From contig NZ_JARFYM010000019.1 in assembly GCF_030272705.1 (NCBI RefSeq), positions 54,545 through 118,544 on the forward strand: a stretch of DNA of 64,000 nt, in the 5' to 3' direction. The DNA is from Rhizobium mayense. GTDB taxonomy: Bacteria > Pseudomonadota > Alphaproteobacteria > Rhizobiales > Rhizobiaceae. The position numbers and the translations under genes were made by a program. Shown here piece after piece: positions 26,434-34,861 of the stretch. The number at the start of each line of letters is the position of its first letter. The stretch's first letter is position 1. The notes below the pieces were generated by a model. The model made no database searches, was not told the origin of the DNA, and saw only the letters and a program-made list of their open reading frames with translations.

Positions 26434-27459
26434 TTACTCGGCCGGCGCTACGCCGGTCGAGGCGCGTACGATGAGTTCGGTCTTCCAAAGCTCCTGCTTG
26501 GGAAACGTTTCGAGCTGCTTGATCTCGCCGATCAGCCGCTCTGCGACGCGCATGCCGGCGGCGCGTAGCGATGAGCGCGTGGTCGTCAGCGGCACGGTGA
26601 AATTCTCCGGCTTCAACAGCGTCAGCACGTCGTCGTGGGCGATCAGCGAAATATCCTCGCCGAGCTTCAGTTTCGCCTGGTTGATGGCGCGCACAGCGCC
26701 GAGCGCCAGCACAGTGCTGGAGCAGAGGATGGCGGTTGGCCGCTCATCCAGCTGCAGGATGCGCTCCATGGCAAAGAGGCCCTGTTCATCGGTCATCGGC
26801 GTATGGCTAACATAGGTCTCGTCCAGCGTCAGGCCGCGTTCGGCAAGCGCTGCGACCACGCCGTTTTTTCGCCGGATGGCGAAATCGAGATAGATCGGGC
26901 CGTTCAGCAGCGCAAAACGTTTGTGGCCGAGTTGCAATAGCAGTTTCGTGGCGTCGTAGAACGCGCCCTCGTTGTCGATGTCGAGATAAGGGTAATCCGC
27001 CTCGGTCCCAAAGGACCGTCCATGCACCAGGAAAGGCATGGACAATGATTTCAGCATTTCGACGCGTGGATCGTGGCCGCGCATGTAGGTCACGAACAGG
27101 GCGTCGACATTGCCGCTCGCGGCAAGCCGCTTCAGCGCCCCGACTTCGTCGTTCGGGTCGGCCGGCGTCAGAACGAAATGGAAATCATGTCGTAACGCCT
27201 CTTCTCCAAGGCCGGTCAGGAACTCGCTGAAATGCACGTCGGAGGGATGGCCGGGCGCCGTCGGCATGACCAGGCCGATCGAGCCGGCCTTTCCGGTCGC
27301 CAAACGTTGTGCCGCCTTGTTGGGACGATAACCTGTTTCCCGAACCGCTTTGAGCACGCGCTCGCGGGTTTCGCGGTTGACCTCCGGATATCCGTTCAAT
27401 GCACGGCTGACCGTGGTCTGCGACAGGCCTAACATTTGCGATAGCTGCTTCAGATTCAC
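26434..27459 (-). CDS. aglR: LacI-family repressor of alpha-glucoside genes (AglR)
   Basis: A 341-residue LacI/GalR regulator. The N-terminal helix-turn-helix and hinge are complete (LKQLSQMLGLSQTTVSRALN, then RPNKAAQRLATGK). A periplasmic-binding-like effector domain follows (about 60-335). I choose GTG 27459, ahead of which GGAGGAGCGG lies at good distance and which gives the standard start (M)NLKQLSQ. It is divergent from aglE, as in Sinorhizobium agl, and its likely operators lie in the gap between them. Confidence 0.88.
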   Translation of the reverse strand: MNLKQLSQMLGLSQTTVSRALNGYPEVNRETRERVLKAVRETGYRPNKAAQRLATGKAGSIGLVMPTAPGHPSDVHFSEFLTGLGEEALRHDFHFVLTPADPNDEVGALKRLAASGNVDALFVTYMRGHDPRVEMLKSLSMPFLVHGRSFGTEADYPYLDIDNEGAFYDATKLLLQLGHKRFALLNGPIYLDFAIRRKNGVVAALAERGLTLDETYVSHTPMTDEQGLFAMERILQLDERPTAILCSSTVLALGAVRAINQAKLKLGEDISLIAHDDVLTLLKPENFTVPLTTTRSSLRAAGMRVAERLIGEIKQLETFPKQELWKTELIVRASTGVAPAE

Positions 27460-27528
27460 GTGGCTCCGCTCCTCCATCTGCTCATTGTCTGCAGTGCAAT
27501 GGCCTCCTCTTGCCATGCGACTGGCTTC

Positions 27529-27541
27529 CAAAGCGCTTTTG
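27529..27541. promoter_or_regulatory. LacI-type operator near aglR
   Basis: CAAAGCGCTTTTG holds the 10-bp palindrome AAAGCGCTTT with the central CG typical of LacI-family operators. It lies 70 bases upstream of the chosen aglR start, so autoregulation is likely. Its centre is 162 bp from the matching site before aglE. Confidence 0.6.
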
Positions 27542-27690
27542 ACTATGTAGCAGGCGGTGCATTCGAAACAAGGCGATTTGCGAAATAATAATGCTCATTT
27601 TCATGCTGCGTCGCGAGATTTGGGTGTATATTAGCCGAATTCACAAATTCGCTTGACTTTGCTCTGCCCGCAATGGAATGAGTGAGTAGC

Positions 27691-27702
27691 CAAAGCGCTT
27701 TG
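27691..27702. promoter_or_regulatory. LacI-type operator upstream of aglE
   Basis: CAAAGCGCTTTG is a perfect 12-bp palindrome, 66 bases before the aglE ATG. A possible -35 box TTGACT lies at 27653-27658, so the operator would fall just downstream of the -10 region. It shares its core with the aglR-proximal site. The 308-base divergent gap (27460-27767) holds no other gene. Confidence 0.65.
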
Positions 27703-27767
27703 AGAAATGGGCGCGCAGCATGCAAAACATGTTCGGGCTCGTGGGATTGATTTGGGAGGACAACCAC

Positions 27768-29129
27768 ATGAAGAAATTGCTTTTGATGACCGTTGCCGTT
27801 GCAGCCTTGGCGGCCGGTACGGCAATGGCCGCCGATTTGAAATTCCAGCCGGGCCAGGACTCCAAGTTCAACTGGAAAAGCTTGGACGATTTCAAGTCGG
27901 CCCATGCGGATTTGAAGGGTGAGACGCTGACCATCTTTGGTCCGTGGCGCGGCGAAGACGAAGCGCTCTTTACCAGCGTTCTGAACTATTTCGTCGAAGC
28001 GACCGGGGTGAACGCCAAGTATTCGTCCTCGGAGAACTATGAGCAGCAGATCGTCATCGACACTCAGGCCGGTTCACCGCCGAACGTCGCAATCCTGCCG
28101 CAACCGGGCCTGCTCGCAAATCTCGCCAGCAAGGGCTACCTGACGCCGCTCGGCGACGATCTCGCCAACTGGGTCAAGACGAACTACGGCGCGGGCGATA
28201 GCTGGGTCGGCTACGGCACCTACAAGGGCAAGGACGGCAAGGACGCCTTCTACGCCTTCCCGTACAAGGCCGACCTGAAGTCGCTCGTCTGGTATGTGCC
28301 GGAAAATTTCGAAGAGGCCGGCTATAAGGTCCCCACGACCATGGAAGAGCTGATCAAGCTTTCCGATCAGATCGTCAAGGACGGCGGCACCCCCTGGTGC
28401 ATCGGCCTCGGCTCCGGCGGCGCTACCGGCTGGCCGGCGACAGACTGGGTCGAAGACCTGATGCTGCGCACCGTCTCGCCGAAAGACTATGACGGCTGGG
28501 TCGACAATAGCCTGAAATTCAATGATCCCAAGGTCGTCAACGCCATCGATGAATTCGGCAAGTTCGCCAAGAACGCCAAATACGTCAGCGGCGGGGTCGC
28601 CGCCGTAGCTTCGACCGACTTCCGCGATAGCCCGAAGGGTCTCTTTGCGGTTCCGCCCAAGTGCTACATGCACAAGCAGGCGTCTTTCATTCCATCCTTC
28701 TTCCCAGAGGGCACCAAGCTCGGCCAGGATGCCGACTTCTTCTACTTCCCGCCCTATGCATCGCATCCGGAATTGGGCAAGCCGGTCCTCGGCGCCGGCA
28801 CGCTGGCAACGATCACAAAGGACTCGAAGGCCGCCCGCGCCTTCATCGAGTTCTTGCAGACGCCGATCGCCCAGGAAGTCTGGATGGCGCAGTCCGGCTT
28901 CCTCACGCCCTATAAGGGCGTCAACACGGCAGCCTACGCCAACGACACACTGAGGAAGGAAGGCGAAATCCTGACGACCGCCACCACCTTCCGCTTCGAC
29001 GGTTCCGACCTGATGCCGGGCAAGATCGGCGCAGGCTCGTTCTGGACCGGTATGGTGGACTTTGTCGGCGGCAAGTCGGCTCAGGACTCCGCCGACGAAA
29101 TCCAGAAGACGTGGGATTCCATCAAGTAA
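27768..29129 (+). CDS. aglE: Alpha-glucoside ABC transporter substrate-binding protein AglE
   Basis: A 453-residue periplasmic binding protein of the carbohydrate (CUT1) class, which captures sucrose, maltose, trehalose or similar alpha-glucosides. It has a clear signal peptide (MKKLLLMTVAVAALAAG, cut near AMAA) and the extracellular binding-protein family 1 body. ATG 27768 follows GGGAGGA at ideal distance. It heads the aglEFGAK operon, and the family assignment rests on the full gene order with aglR. Confidence 0.92.
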   Translation: MKKLLLMTVAVAALAAGTAMAADLKFQPGQDSKFNWKSLDDFKSAHADLKGETLTIFGPWRGEDEALFTSVLNYFVEATGVNAKYSSSENYEQQIVIDTQAGSPPNVAILPQPGLLANLASKGYLTPLGDDLANWVKTNYGAGDSWVGYGTYKGKDGKDAFYAFPYKADLKSLVWYVPENFEEAGYKVPTTMEELIKLSDQIVKDGGTPWCIGLGSGGATGWPATDWVEDLMLRTVSPKDYDGWVDNSLKFNDPKVVNAIDEFGKFAKNAKYVSGGVAAVASTDFRDSPKGLFAVPPKCYMHKQASFIPSFFPEGTKLGQDADFFYFPPYASHPELGKPVLGAGTLATITKDSKAARAFIEFLQTPIAQEVWMAQSGFLTPYKGVNTAAYANDTLRKEGEILTTATTFRFDGSDLMPGKIGAGSFWTGMVDFVGGKSAQDSADEIQKTWDSIK

Positions 29130-29258
29130 TCATAACATCGCGGAAGCGCGTCGCCGGCATCTCCCGGCGACGCCGATCTACCCTGTCGCGGCCGACGCCT
29201 TGGGGCGCTGACCCGCCGGACGGGCGGCTTCAAGCAAGCAATAATCCGGGAGGGAAGA

Positions 29259-30272
29259 ATGACTACGCAGATACTGACGGCGGTTGGAGCCATGATATTT
29301 GGCGTTGCCGTTTGCGCCGCCTATTTTCTCTTTTCCAACAAGCTGCTGGAGTTAATATTCCCGACAAAAGAGGGTGGCGATGTTCACCGGATCGCAGTCA
29401 ATCTGCGTCGCCGCGGCCTGATCCGCCCCTGGCTTTTCCTCGGACCGGCACTCATCCTTCTCGGCGTCTACCTGATGTATCCGGTCGTTGCGACGCTCAT
29501 CCTGTCTTTCTATGGTGCTGACGGCAACCATTTCGTCGGCGGCGCCAATTATGTCTGGGCCGTCAACGATTCCGAATTCCGCCGGTCGATCTTCAACAAT
29601 ATCCTCTGGCTTGCCGTGGTGCCGGCTGCCTGCACTTTCTTCGGTCTTGTGATTGCCGTCATGACCGATCGCATCTGGTGGGGCAACATTGCCAAGGCGG
29701 TCATCTTCATGCCGATGGCGATCTCCTTCGTCGGCGCATCAGTCATCTGGAAATTCATCTATGAATATCGCGGCGGCACCGACACACAGATCGGGTTGCT
29801 GAACGCGATCGTACAGCTCTTCGGCGGCACGCCCCAAGTCTGGATCACCATTCCCCTCTGGAACAATTTCTTCCTGATGATCATGCTGATCTGGATTCAG
29901 ACCGGCTTCGCCATGGTGATCCTCTCGGCCGCCCTTCGCGGCATTCCGGAGGAAACAATTGAAGCGGCCGTCATCGACGGTGCCAATGGCTGGCAGATTT
30001 TCTGGAAGATCATGGTACCGCAGGTCTGGGGTACGATCGCCACGGTCTGGACCACCATCACCATTCTCGTGCTCAAGGTTTTCGACATCGTTCTGACCAT
30101 GACCAATGGTCAGTGGGATACGATGGTTCTTGCGAACCTGATGTTCAACTGGGCGTTCCGAGGCTTTGATTCCGGCCGTAGTGCCGTAATCGCGCTGGTC
30201 ATCATGGTCGCGGTCACCCCGATCATGATCTGGAACATCCGTCGTGCAAACGCAGAAACGAAGGGCCGCTAA
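29259..30272 (+). CDS. aglF: Alpha-glucoside ABC transporter permease AglF
   Basis: A 337-residue permease with about eight membrane helices, the MalF-like partner of AglG. The conserved EAA loop that contacts the ATPase is IEAAVIDGANGWQIFWKIMV (about 234-253). A GGGAGG Shine-Dalgarno precedes the ATG. The gene ends one base before the aglG start. Confidence 0.93.
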   Translation: MTTQILTAVGAMIFGVAVCAAYFLFSNKLLELIFPTKEGGDVHRIAVNLRRRGLIRPWLFLGPALILLGVYLMYPVVATLILSFYGADGNHFVGGANYVWAVNDSEFRRSIFNNILWLAVVPAACTFFGLVIAVMTDRIWWGNIAKAVIFMPMAISFVGASVIWKFIYEYRGGTDTQIGLLNAIVQLFGGTPQVWITIPLWNNFFLMIMLIWIQTGFAMVILSAALRGIPEETIEAAVIDGANGWQIFWKIMVPQVWGTIATVWTTITILVLKVFDIVLTMTNGQWDTMVLANLMFNWAFRGFDSGRSAVIALVIMVAVTPIMIWNIRRANAETKGR

Positions 30273-30273
30273 C

Positions 30274-31434
30274 ATGCTCGGAAACCTTGGCCGCATCGGC
30301 CCAGCTCGCCTCTTCGTCCATTTCGCGGTGCTGCTCATCGTCGTGATCTGGCTGATCCCGACGCTCGGCATCTTTGTCACGGCCTTGCGTGACAAGGACC
30401 AGATTGCCGTTTCCGGCTGGTGGACCGCTTTCGCCGGCTCGTCGCGGACGGTTGCCGTCCGGCTTGCCGGTCCCGACAAGGCAACCCAGGACGGCGCCAA
30501 CTATGTCATTGCAGGCAATGTCTTCGAAGGCAGCAACAATGGCGGCAGGATCAGGGCGTTTGGCCTGCGTGTCCAGGAACCGGCTGCCTATCAGGCGGGG
30601 TCGCAGGCCGACCTCGGCGAAGGCCAAAGCCTGACCATCAATGCCGACGGTACCTATCGCCTCCAGAAGAATGGCGCCTTCGCCCCCGATGAGCGCGCCA
30701 GACGCGTGTATCTGACAGTCGCGACGCCGCCAGAATTCACGAAGGACAACTACCGGACGGTATTGACGGGCGAAGGCATTGGCCAATCCTTCATCAACTC
30801 GCTGACAGTCACGATTCCGGCGACGATCATCCCGATCCTGATTGCGGCTTTCGCCGCCTATGCGCTTGCCTGGATGGATTTTCGCGGCCGCGCGGTGCTG
30901 ATCGCGGTAGTTGTCGGCCTCATCGTCGTGCCGTTGCAGATGTCGCTGATCCCGCTGCTGCGCATCTATAACGATATCGGCCAGGCATTCGGCGTACCGT
31001 CGAAGACCTATCCCGGCATCTGGATGGCGCATACCGCCTTCGGCCTGCCGCTCGCCATCTATCTGCTGCGCAATTACATTGCCGGCCTGCCGAAGGAAAT
31101 CATCGAATCCGCCCGCGTCGATGGCGCCAGCGATTTCGACATTTTCGTCAAGATCATCCTGCCGCTGTCTTTCCCGGCGCTTGCCTCCTTCGCGATCTTC
31201 CAGTTCCTCTGGGTGTGGAACGACCTTCTGATCGCCATGGTATTCCTGGGCACGGACAAGGATCATCTGGTCCTGACGGCAGCTTTGAACGCCCTGCTTG
31301 GTTCGCGCGGCGGCAACTGGGAAATCCTGACGGCCTCCGCCTTCGTCACCATTCTTATTCCGCTCCTCGTCTTCTTCGGTCTGCAGCGCTATCTCGTGCG
31401 CGGTCTGCTCGCCGGGTCGGTGAAGGGGGGCTGA
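30274..31434 (+). CDS. aglG: Alpha-glucoside ABC transporter permease AglG
   Basis: A 386-residue MalG-like permease. The EAA loop is IESARVDGASDFDIFVKIIL. It is about 100 residues longer than a usual CUT1 MalG-type permease (about 280): between helix 1 (about 12-33) and helix 2 lies a soluble segment of roughly 120 residues (TAFAGSSRTVAVRLAG to about 155), presumably periplasmic. I start at ATG 30274, after GAAGGGC; an in-frame ATG 10 codons earlier lies inside aglF. Confidence 0.92.
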   Translation: MLGNLGRIGPARLFVHFAVLLIVVIWLIPTLGIFVTALRDKDQIAVSGWWTAFAGSSRTVAVRLAGPDKATQDGANYVIAGNVFEGSNNGGRIRAFGLRVQEPAAYQAGSQADLGEGQSLTINADGTYRLQKNGAFAPDERARRVYLTVATPPEFTKDNYRTVLTGEGIGQSFINSLTVTIPATIIPILIAAFAAYALAWMDFRGRAVLIAVVVGLIVVPLQMSLIPLLRIYNDIGQAFGVPSKTYPGIWMAHTAFGLPLAIYLLRNYIAGLPKEIIESARVDGASDFDIFVKIILPLSFPALASFAIFQFLWVWNDLLIAMVFLGTDKDHLVLTAALNALLGSRGGNWEILTASAFVTILIPLLVFFGLQRYLVRGLLAGSVKGG

Positions 31435-31470
31435 TCCGATACTTTTGCACCCATACAGGACCTATTCAGA

Positions 31471-33123
31471 ATGAGCACTGCCTCTCAATCGATTTCGACA
31501 GTGGATAAAGACTGGTGGCGCGGAGCGGTGATCTACCAGATCTATCCGCGGTCCTATCAGGACTCCAACGGCGACGGCATCGGTGACCTCAAAGGCATCG
31601 CCATCCGCCTACCGCATATCGCCGCCCTTGGCGTCGACGCGATCTGGATTTCGCCGTTCTTCACTTCGCCCATGCGCGATTTCGGTTACGACGTTTCCAA
31701 CTATGAAGATGTCGATCCAATCTTCGGTACGCTGGCCGATTTCGATGTCATGATGACGGAAGCGCACCGCCTCGGCATCAAGGTGATGATCGATCTGGTG
31801 CTGTCGCACAGCTCCGACCACCATCCCTGGTTTGTCGAAAGCCGCTCGAGCAAGGACAATCCCAAGGCCGACTGGTATGTCTGGGCCGACGCCAAGCCGG
31901 ATGGCACGCCGCCCAACAACTGGCTGTCGATCTTCGGCGGCTCTGCCTGGGCTTGGGATCCGACCCGCATGCAATATTACATGCACAACTTCCTGATCTC
32001 GCAACCGGACTTGAACCTGCATAATCCCGAGGTTCAGGAACGGCTGCTGGACGTCGTGCGTTTCTGGCTCGACCGGGGCGTTGACGGCTTCCGCCTCGAC
32101 ACCATCAACTTCTATTTCCACGACAGGGAATTGCGCGACAATCCGGCGCTGGAGCCATCGCGCCGCAACGCGTCGACGGCCCCCGCGGTCAATCCCTATA
32201 ACTTCCAGGAGCATCTTTACGACAAGAACCGCCCGGAGAATCTGAAGTTCCTGCAGCGGTTCCGTGCCGTGCTAGACGAATATCCGGCCATTGCCGCCGT
32301 CGGCGAAGTCGGCGACAGCCAGCGCGGTCTTGAGATCGTCGGCGAATATACCTCCGGCAACGACAAGATGCATATGTGCTATGCTTTCGAGTTCCTGGCG
32401 CCGGACCCGCTGTCGCCGGAGCGCGTCGAAGATGTGATGGAAGATTTTGCCGAGGCCGCGCCGGACGGTTGGGCATGCTGGGCATTTTCAAACCATGACG
32501 TGATGCGCCATGTCAGCCGCTGGGGCAGCCTGGTCGCCGATCGCGACGCGCTTGCCAAGCAATATGCGGCCTTGCTCCTGACACTGCGTGGCTCCGTCTG
32601 CCTCTATCAGGGCGAAGAGCTCGGCCTGACGGAAGCCGATCTCGCCTATCAGGATCTGCAGGACCCCTACGGCATCCAGTTCTGGCCGGAATTCAAGGGC
32701 CGAGACGGCTGTCGTACGCCGATGGTCTGGGACAGTCAGGTCACCCAGGGCGGCTTCTCGACGGTGAAGCCCTGGCTGCCTGTGCCGGTCGAACATATCC
32801 TGCGTGCCGTCAGCGTGCAGCACGGCGATGACAATTCGGTGCTGGAACAATATCGCCGCTTCCTCGCCTTCCGCAAGCAGCACCCGGCTTTTGCCAAGGG
32901 TGAGATCGCCTTCACGGAACCGCAGGGGGACGTGCTGCTTTATGTCAGGCACTATGGCGACGAAACCATCCTCTGCATGTTCAACATGAGCGCGACGGAG
33001 GCGGCGGCAACCCTGCCTGAGGGGAGCTGGCAGGCCCTTGCCGGTCACGGCTTTACAAGCAACAACTACGGCAATCAGATCGACATTCCGGCCTGGGGCG
33101 CATATTTCGCGCGCCTGGCCTGA
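31471..33123 (+). CDS. aglA: GH13 alpha-glucosidase AglA
   Basis: A 550-residue cytoplasmic alpha-glucosidase of glycoside hydrolase family 13, with no signal peptide. It hydrolyses imported alpha-glucosides to glucose. The GH13 motifs are all present: DLVLSHSSD (about 108-116), the nucleophile Asp in GFRLDTINF (D210), the acid/base Glu in VGEVGD (E279), and FSNHDV (D343). QYYMHNFLISQPDLN is typical of oligo-1,6-glucosidase/alpha-glucosidase subfamilies. It is set between the permease and ATPase genes of the agl operon. Confidence 0.93.
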   Translation: MSTASQSISTVDKDWWRGAVIYQIYPRSYQDSNGDGIGDLKGIAIRLPHIAALGVDAIWISPFFTSPMRDFGYDVSNYEDVDPIFGTLADFDVMMTEAHRLGIKVMIDLVLSHSSDHHPWFVESRSSKDNPKADWYVWADAKPDGTPPNNWLSIFGGSAWAWDPTRMQYYMHNFLISQPDLNLHNPEVQERLLDVVRFWLDRGVDGFRLDTINFYFHDRELRDNPALEPSRRNASTAPAVNPYNFQEHLYDKNRPENLKFLQRFRAVLDEYPAIAAVGEVGDSQRGLEIVGEYTSGNDKMHMCYAFEFLAPDPLSPERVEDVMEDFAEAAPDGWACWAFSNHDVMRHVSRWGSLVADRDALAKQYAALLLTLRGSVCLYQGEELGLTEADLAYQDLQDPYGIQFWPEFKGRDGCRTPMVWDSQVTQGGFSTVKPWLPVPVEHILRAVSVQHGDDNSVLEQYRRFLAFRKQHPAFAKGEIAFTEPQGDVLLYVRHYGDETILCMFNMSATEAAATLPEGSWQALAGHGFTSNNYGNQIDIPAWGAYFARLA

Positions 33124-33145
33124 GCTTTTGGGGAGGAGAGCATAG

Positions 33146-34237
33146 ATGACGGGACTTGTTCTGAAGGACATCCGGAAATCATACGGAAATGTGCATGTTC
33201 TGCACGGCATCGATCTGGACATCCAGGAGGGCGAATTCATCGTCTTCGTCGGGCCGTCGGGCTGCGGCAAATCCACATTGCTGCGCATGATCGCCGGGCT
33301 CGAAAGCATCACCTCCGGTGACATGCTCATCGCCGGGCAGAAGGTTAACGAGGTGCCGCCGTCCAGGCGCGGCATTGCTATGGTCTTTCAGTCCTATGCT
33401 CTCTATCCGCATATGACCGTCTACGACAACATGGCTTTCGGCATGCGAATCGCCAAGGAAAGCAAGAAGGAGATCGACCGTCGCGTCCGCGCCGCTGCGG
33501 CGAGCCTGCAACTCACGCAATATCTCGAGCGTCTCCCCAAGGCTCTCTCGGGTGGTCAGCGCCAGCGTGTCGCCATTGGTCGTGCCATCTGCCGAAACCC
33601 GAAAGTCTTTCTATTCGACGAACCGCTATCGAACCTCGACGCGGCGTTGCGCGTGGCGACGCGTATCGAGATCGCCAAGCTCAGCGACTCCATGCCCGAG
33701 ACGACGATGATCTATGTCACCCACGACCAGGTGGAGGCCATGACCTTGGCCGACCGCATCGTCGTGTTGTCGGCCGGTCGCGTGGAGCAAGTCGGCGCGC
33801 CGCTCGAGCTCTACGAGCATCCGGCCAACCTCTTCGTGGCGAAGTTCATTGGCTCACCGGCCATGAACATCTTTCCGGCGACGATCACCGGAACAGGGGC
33901 GACGACGACCGTAACCTTGGCGGGCAGCAAGGCGGTGACGCTCGATATCGCCACGGCGGCATCCGAGCAGGGCAAGACCGCCAGCTTCGGCGTTCGCCCG
34001 GAGGACCTGCGGGTCGCCACCGACGAAAACTATCTCTTCGAAGGCGAGGTTGCCATCGTCGAAGCCCTCGGCGAAGTCACGCAACTTTATATCGAAGGCC
34101 TGGCGAACGGTGAGCCGATCATCGTCAAGATCCCAGGCATCGCGGACGTCAAGCGCGGGCAGAAGATGCGCTTTGCGGCCGATAGGCAGAAGCTGCATCT
34201 CTTCGATGCTGAAGGCCACACCTATCGCAAGCAATAA
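33146..34237 (+). CDS. aglK: Alpha-glucoside ABC transporter ATPase AglK
   Basis: A 363-residue ATPase of the MalK/UgpC class. Walker A GPSGCGKST (36-44), signature LSGGQRQRVAIGR, Walker B VFLFDEPLSNLD and the switch His in YVTHDQVEAMTLADR. A C-terminal MalK-type regulatory TOBE domain runs from about 240 to the end. It follows aglA with GGGGAGGAGAG before the ATG. Last gene of the operon. Confidence 0.94.
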   Translation: MTGLVLKDIRKSYGNVHVLHGIDLDIQEGEFIVFVGPSGCGKSTLLRMIAGLESITSGDMLIAGQKVNEVPPSRRGIAMVFQSYALYPHMTVYDNMAFGMRIAKESKKEIDRRVRAAAASLQLTQYLERLPKALSGGQRQRVAIGRAICRNPKVFLFDEPLSNLDAALRVATRIEIAKLSDSMPETTMIYVTHDQVEAMTLADRIVVLSAGRVEQVGAPLELYEHPANLFVAKFIGSPAMNIFPATITGTGATTTVTLAGSKAVTLDIATAASEQGKTASFGVRPEDLRVATDENYLFEGEVAIVEALGEVTQLYIEGLANGEPIIVKIPGIADVKRGQKMRFAADRQKLHLFDAEGHTYRKQ

Positions 34238-34256
34238 GGCATCCTCCCAAAGGCGT

Positions 34257-34312
34257 GGGAGCGCTAGTCCAAATATTGAAATCCTATAAAATGCACTTGG
34301 TCTAGCGCTTCC
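34257..34312. repeat. 16-bp inverted repeat between aglK and PilZ-like gene
   Basis: Arms 34257-34272 and 34297-34312 match at 14 of 16 positions, around a 24-base AT-rich spacer that includes TATAAAAT. Each arm holds the core AGCGCT also found in the agl operators. No T-tract follows, so it looks more like an operator or promoter element than a terminator. Confidence 0.5.
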
Positions 34313-34436
34313 AAACCTTCTGTTAAATCCCCACTGATAGCCTGCGTTTCGCAGTATACTTTAGGGATTTACGACGATGGCAGCTTCCGGCACGGCTAAT
34401 TCTGGCCACCATTTTCTCAACAAGGAAGAATCCTTC

Positions 34437-34790
34437 ATGTACGACCGCGAGGTGCGGTACAAAATGGAGGATACGATGAACGCAGCGCGGATCGAATATA
34501 CCGAAAAAGGCGTCATGAACCTGGCGTCACGCCGCTGCGACATCATCCGAATATCTCAGACCAGCGCTATCCTGGCGATCCTTACCCAATATAATCTGCC
34601 GAAGCAATTCTATCTCGATATCCCCGATGCCCGGATCACCAAGGTCGGCTGCATGCTGATGAAGATCTTCCCCAACAACACCATCGAGGTCCGTTTCCTG
34701 CGCCTGCTGTCGGAGAAGGAAATGAACAAGATCTTCGTCTACAGCACCCACCCGTCGCATCGCGACCGCGTGCTCGATATCCGCGCCTGA
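34437..34790 (+). CDS. Degenerate PilZ-like small protein
   Basis: A 117-residue protein whose core (RRCDIIRISQTSAILAI, then a beta-strand series FYLDIPDARITKVGCMLMKI and TIEVRFLRL) looks like a PilZ beta-barrel. The usual cyclic-di-GMP motif RxxxR is not apparent, and D/NxSxxG appears only as RISQTSA, so nucleotide binding is doubtful. ATG 34437 follows AAGGAAGA; ATG 34461 or 34476 are alternatives. It is monocistronic, ended by a bidirectional terminator. Confidence 0.6.
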   Translation: MYDREVRYKMEDTMNAARIEYTEKGVMNLASRRCDIIRISQTSAILAILTQYNLPKQFYLDIPDARITKVGCMLMKIFPNNTIEVRFLRLLSEKEMNKIFVYSTHPSHRDRVLDIRA

Positions 34791-34811
34791 TTTGAACGAG
34801 AGCAAAAAATG

Positions 34812-34847
34812 AGCCCCGCGCAGCAAAAGCCGCGCGGGGCTCTTTTT
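34812..34847. terminator. Bidirectional terminator between PilZ-like gene and edd
   Basis: Perfect 10-bp stem AGCCCCGCGC/GCGCGGGGCT with CTTTTT on the plus side and, on the minus side, CATTTTTTGC. It can end both convergent transcripts. Confidence 0.93.
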
Positions 34848-34861
34848 GGGCTATTACCGTC

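Noticed and set aside
34812..34847. Possible small RNA or attenuator
   Set aside because: The perfect stem with T-tracts on both strands between convergent genes is fully explained as a bidirectional terminator.
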